In this document: positions 63,089-64,000 of the stretch, in pieces
How the letters are laid out: each line of letters starts with the position of its first letter
Position numbering within the stretch: the stretch's first letter is position 1
Origin: Brevundimonas variabilis
Lineage (GTDB): Bacteria; Pseudomonadota; Alphaproteobacteria; Caulobacterales; Caulobacteraceae
DNA length: 64,000 bases
Reading direction: 5' to 3'
Assembly: GCF_014199945.1 (NCBI RefSeq)
Contig: NZ_JACHOR010000005.1
Location: 248,001-312,000, forward strand
The notes under the pieces: generated by a model
The model's input: only the letters and a program-made list of their open reading frames with translations
What the model was told of the DNA's origin: nothing
Databases searched by the model: none
Program-made: the position numbers and the translations under genes

Positions 63089-63205
63089 CGGATAATCAGA
63101 ACGCGGATCGTTCATCGACCCGTGATCGCCTTTGTTCGGCCTCAACCGGCGTCCCATTGGGACATGCGTTCCGAACATGGGGCGCGATGGTCGGGGAGCG
63201 CGTTC

Positions 63206-63403
63206 ATGTCCCAGCACAATATCGTCGGATCAGAAGCCTTTGATCGCGAGCCCTTCGTCCTGATCCGCTCGGTCAGGAATGGCGGCATGCGACGCCGCCG
63301 GAGCCGTATGGCCCTGGCCTTCATGGCCGGTGCTGCGGCTGCGCTGGTGGGCGGGCTTGTCACCGCCGTCGTCGTGTTCGGGCCTGCCCTCGGCGTCGCC
63401 TGA
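63206..63403 (+). CDS. Small membrane protein
   Basis: 65 aa from ATG 63206 (GGGAGCG upstream; GTG 63122 and ATG 63164 are longer options). A basic middle (RRRRSRM) is followed by a hydrophobic helix ([22 protein letters not shown]). Function unknown. It is convergent with the acetyltransferase gene. Confidence 0.6.
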   Translation: MSQHNIVGSEAFDREPFVLIRSVRNGGMRRRRSRMALAFMAGAAAALVGGLVTAVVVFGPALGVA

Positions 63404-63406
63404 CCT

Positions 63407-63940
63407 TCAGGCCAGCCACACCATGCGGCGGGTCCGGACAGGCGCATTGCGCGCCTGGCTGAAATTCTTGCGGACCTCGCCAGTGTAGAGAAAGCCCGCC
63501 TTCTCGAGCACTCGCCCCGACGCGGGATTGTCTTCGAAATGCCCCGCAACCAGCGCCCGTCGCTTCCAGCGCCGTGAGGCCCAGACCAGAGCGCCCTCGA
63601 GCGCTTCGGTGGCATAGCCGCGGCCCCAGAAATCGCGTCCGATCCAGTAGCCCGTCTCGGGGGTCGGATCGCCGTCCTCGAACATGCCGATCACCCCGAC
63701 CAGCCCGTGGTCCTCGTGTTCGATGACGAAGGTCGAGGCCCGGGCAGGGTCCTGACCCGCCACGGCGACGACGAAGGCCTCGGCATCTCCCGTTCCATAG
63801 GGATGCGGCATGCGCAGCGTCATCCCGGCCACAGCAGGGTCGTTGGCCATGGCGGCGATGCGGCTGCAGTCCTGCATGTCGGGTGCACGCAGCAGGAGTC
63901 GCCGCGTCTCGATGACGGGTGAGGTTTCGATCACGCACAT
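63407..63940 (-). CDS. GNAT acetyltransferase (RimJ/RimL type)
   Basis: 177 aa from ATG 63940 (a GTG at 63970 is also possible). IETRRLLLRAPDMQD, IGYWIGRDFWGRGYATEA with the acetyl-CoA loop, and NPASGRVLEKAGF are the RimJ/RimL-type GNAT signatures. The substrate is unknown. It transfers an acetyl group to an amine, often a ribosomal protein N-terminus. Confidence 0.9.
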   Translation of the reverse strand: MCVIETSPVIETRRLLLRAPDMQDCSRIAAMANDPAVAGMTLRMPHPYGTGDAEAFVVAVAGQDPARASTFVIEHEDHGLVGVIGMFEDGDPTPETGYWIGRDFWGRGYATEALEGALVWASRRWKRRALVAGHFEDNPASGRVLEKAGFLYTGEVRKNFSQARNAPVRTRRMVWLA

Positions 63941-64000
63941 GGACGCTGAACTCCCGACTTTCGCGTCCACCTCCTTGGCAATCAGGGCTCGGGCGGACTT
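63941..64000. other. Right window edge
   Basis: 60 bp with no complete gene. The minus strand is open through it in one frame; it probably ends the upstream neighbour of the acetyltransferase gene. Confidence 0.3.

Noticed and set aside
61835..63217. Longer N-terminus of peptide deformylase
   Set aside because: The deformylase domain begins at [10 protein letters not shown]. The upstream frame overlaps the lipoprotein gene and is low-complexity.

Overview
The window is high-GC DNA of an alphaproteobacterium, most likely Caulobacterales and close to Brevundimonas. The basis is three large TonB-dependent receptors (one with the Caulobacter/Xanthomonas-type architecture), the fabA-fabB and def-fmt-truA orders, and overall codon use. 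Species was not determined and no database search was possible.

Layout. 0-8 kb: housekeeping genes on both strands (partial fabB, fabA, mutM, rmuC), a small HTH-regulator/membrane-protein trio behind an 11-bp inverted repeat, a TraB/GumN protein with a strong terminator, and a type-B carboxylesterase. 7.7-21.3 kb: a pectin/oligogalacturonate locus with kdgK, a TonB receptor, two family-1 pectate lyases, a TRAP transporter operon with a 2-keto-4-pentenoate hydratase-like gene, a LacI-type regulator, kduI and kduD. At least five copies of a TGACACCGGTGTCA-like palindrome sit in its control regions, so it looks like one self-contained regulon: the lyases cut pectate, the receptor and TRAP system import products, and KduI, KduD and KdgK convert unsaturated uronate to KDPG. 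21.3-25.5 kb: four overlapping two-component genes. 25.6-30.6 kb: small secreted proteins, a PilZ-like protein, a VanZ-like protein and a second TonB receptor.

30.9-37.7 kb: a TPR gene broken by one in-frame TAG, then a three-gene module I could not match to a named system. It comprises a 1077-aa protein with two LamG-like domains, a hydrophobic core and a transglutaminase-like Cys/His/Asp domain, a 161-aa protein, and a 347-aa beta-rich protein. This is the best candidate for an undescribed system.

38.1-53.0 kb: a roughly 14.9-kb island in tRNA-Gly(CCC). It is bounded by an exact 45-bp repeat (tRNA 3' half on the left, whole tRNA on the right) with TGTAAAACA repeats just inside both ends. 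It holds a leftward phage-type lysis cassette, a 5'-truncated SGNH hydrolase, three acyltransferases, two CPBP proteases, orphan small genes and several 114-bp MITE-like repeats. No integrase or phage structural gene is visible.

53.2-64 kb: a lipoprotein and TonB receptor pair behind a PhoB-box-like array, a TPP-dependent enzyme, a YidB-like protein, the def-fmt-truA operon, small membrane and lipoproteins, and a GNAT acetyltransferase.
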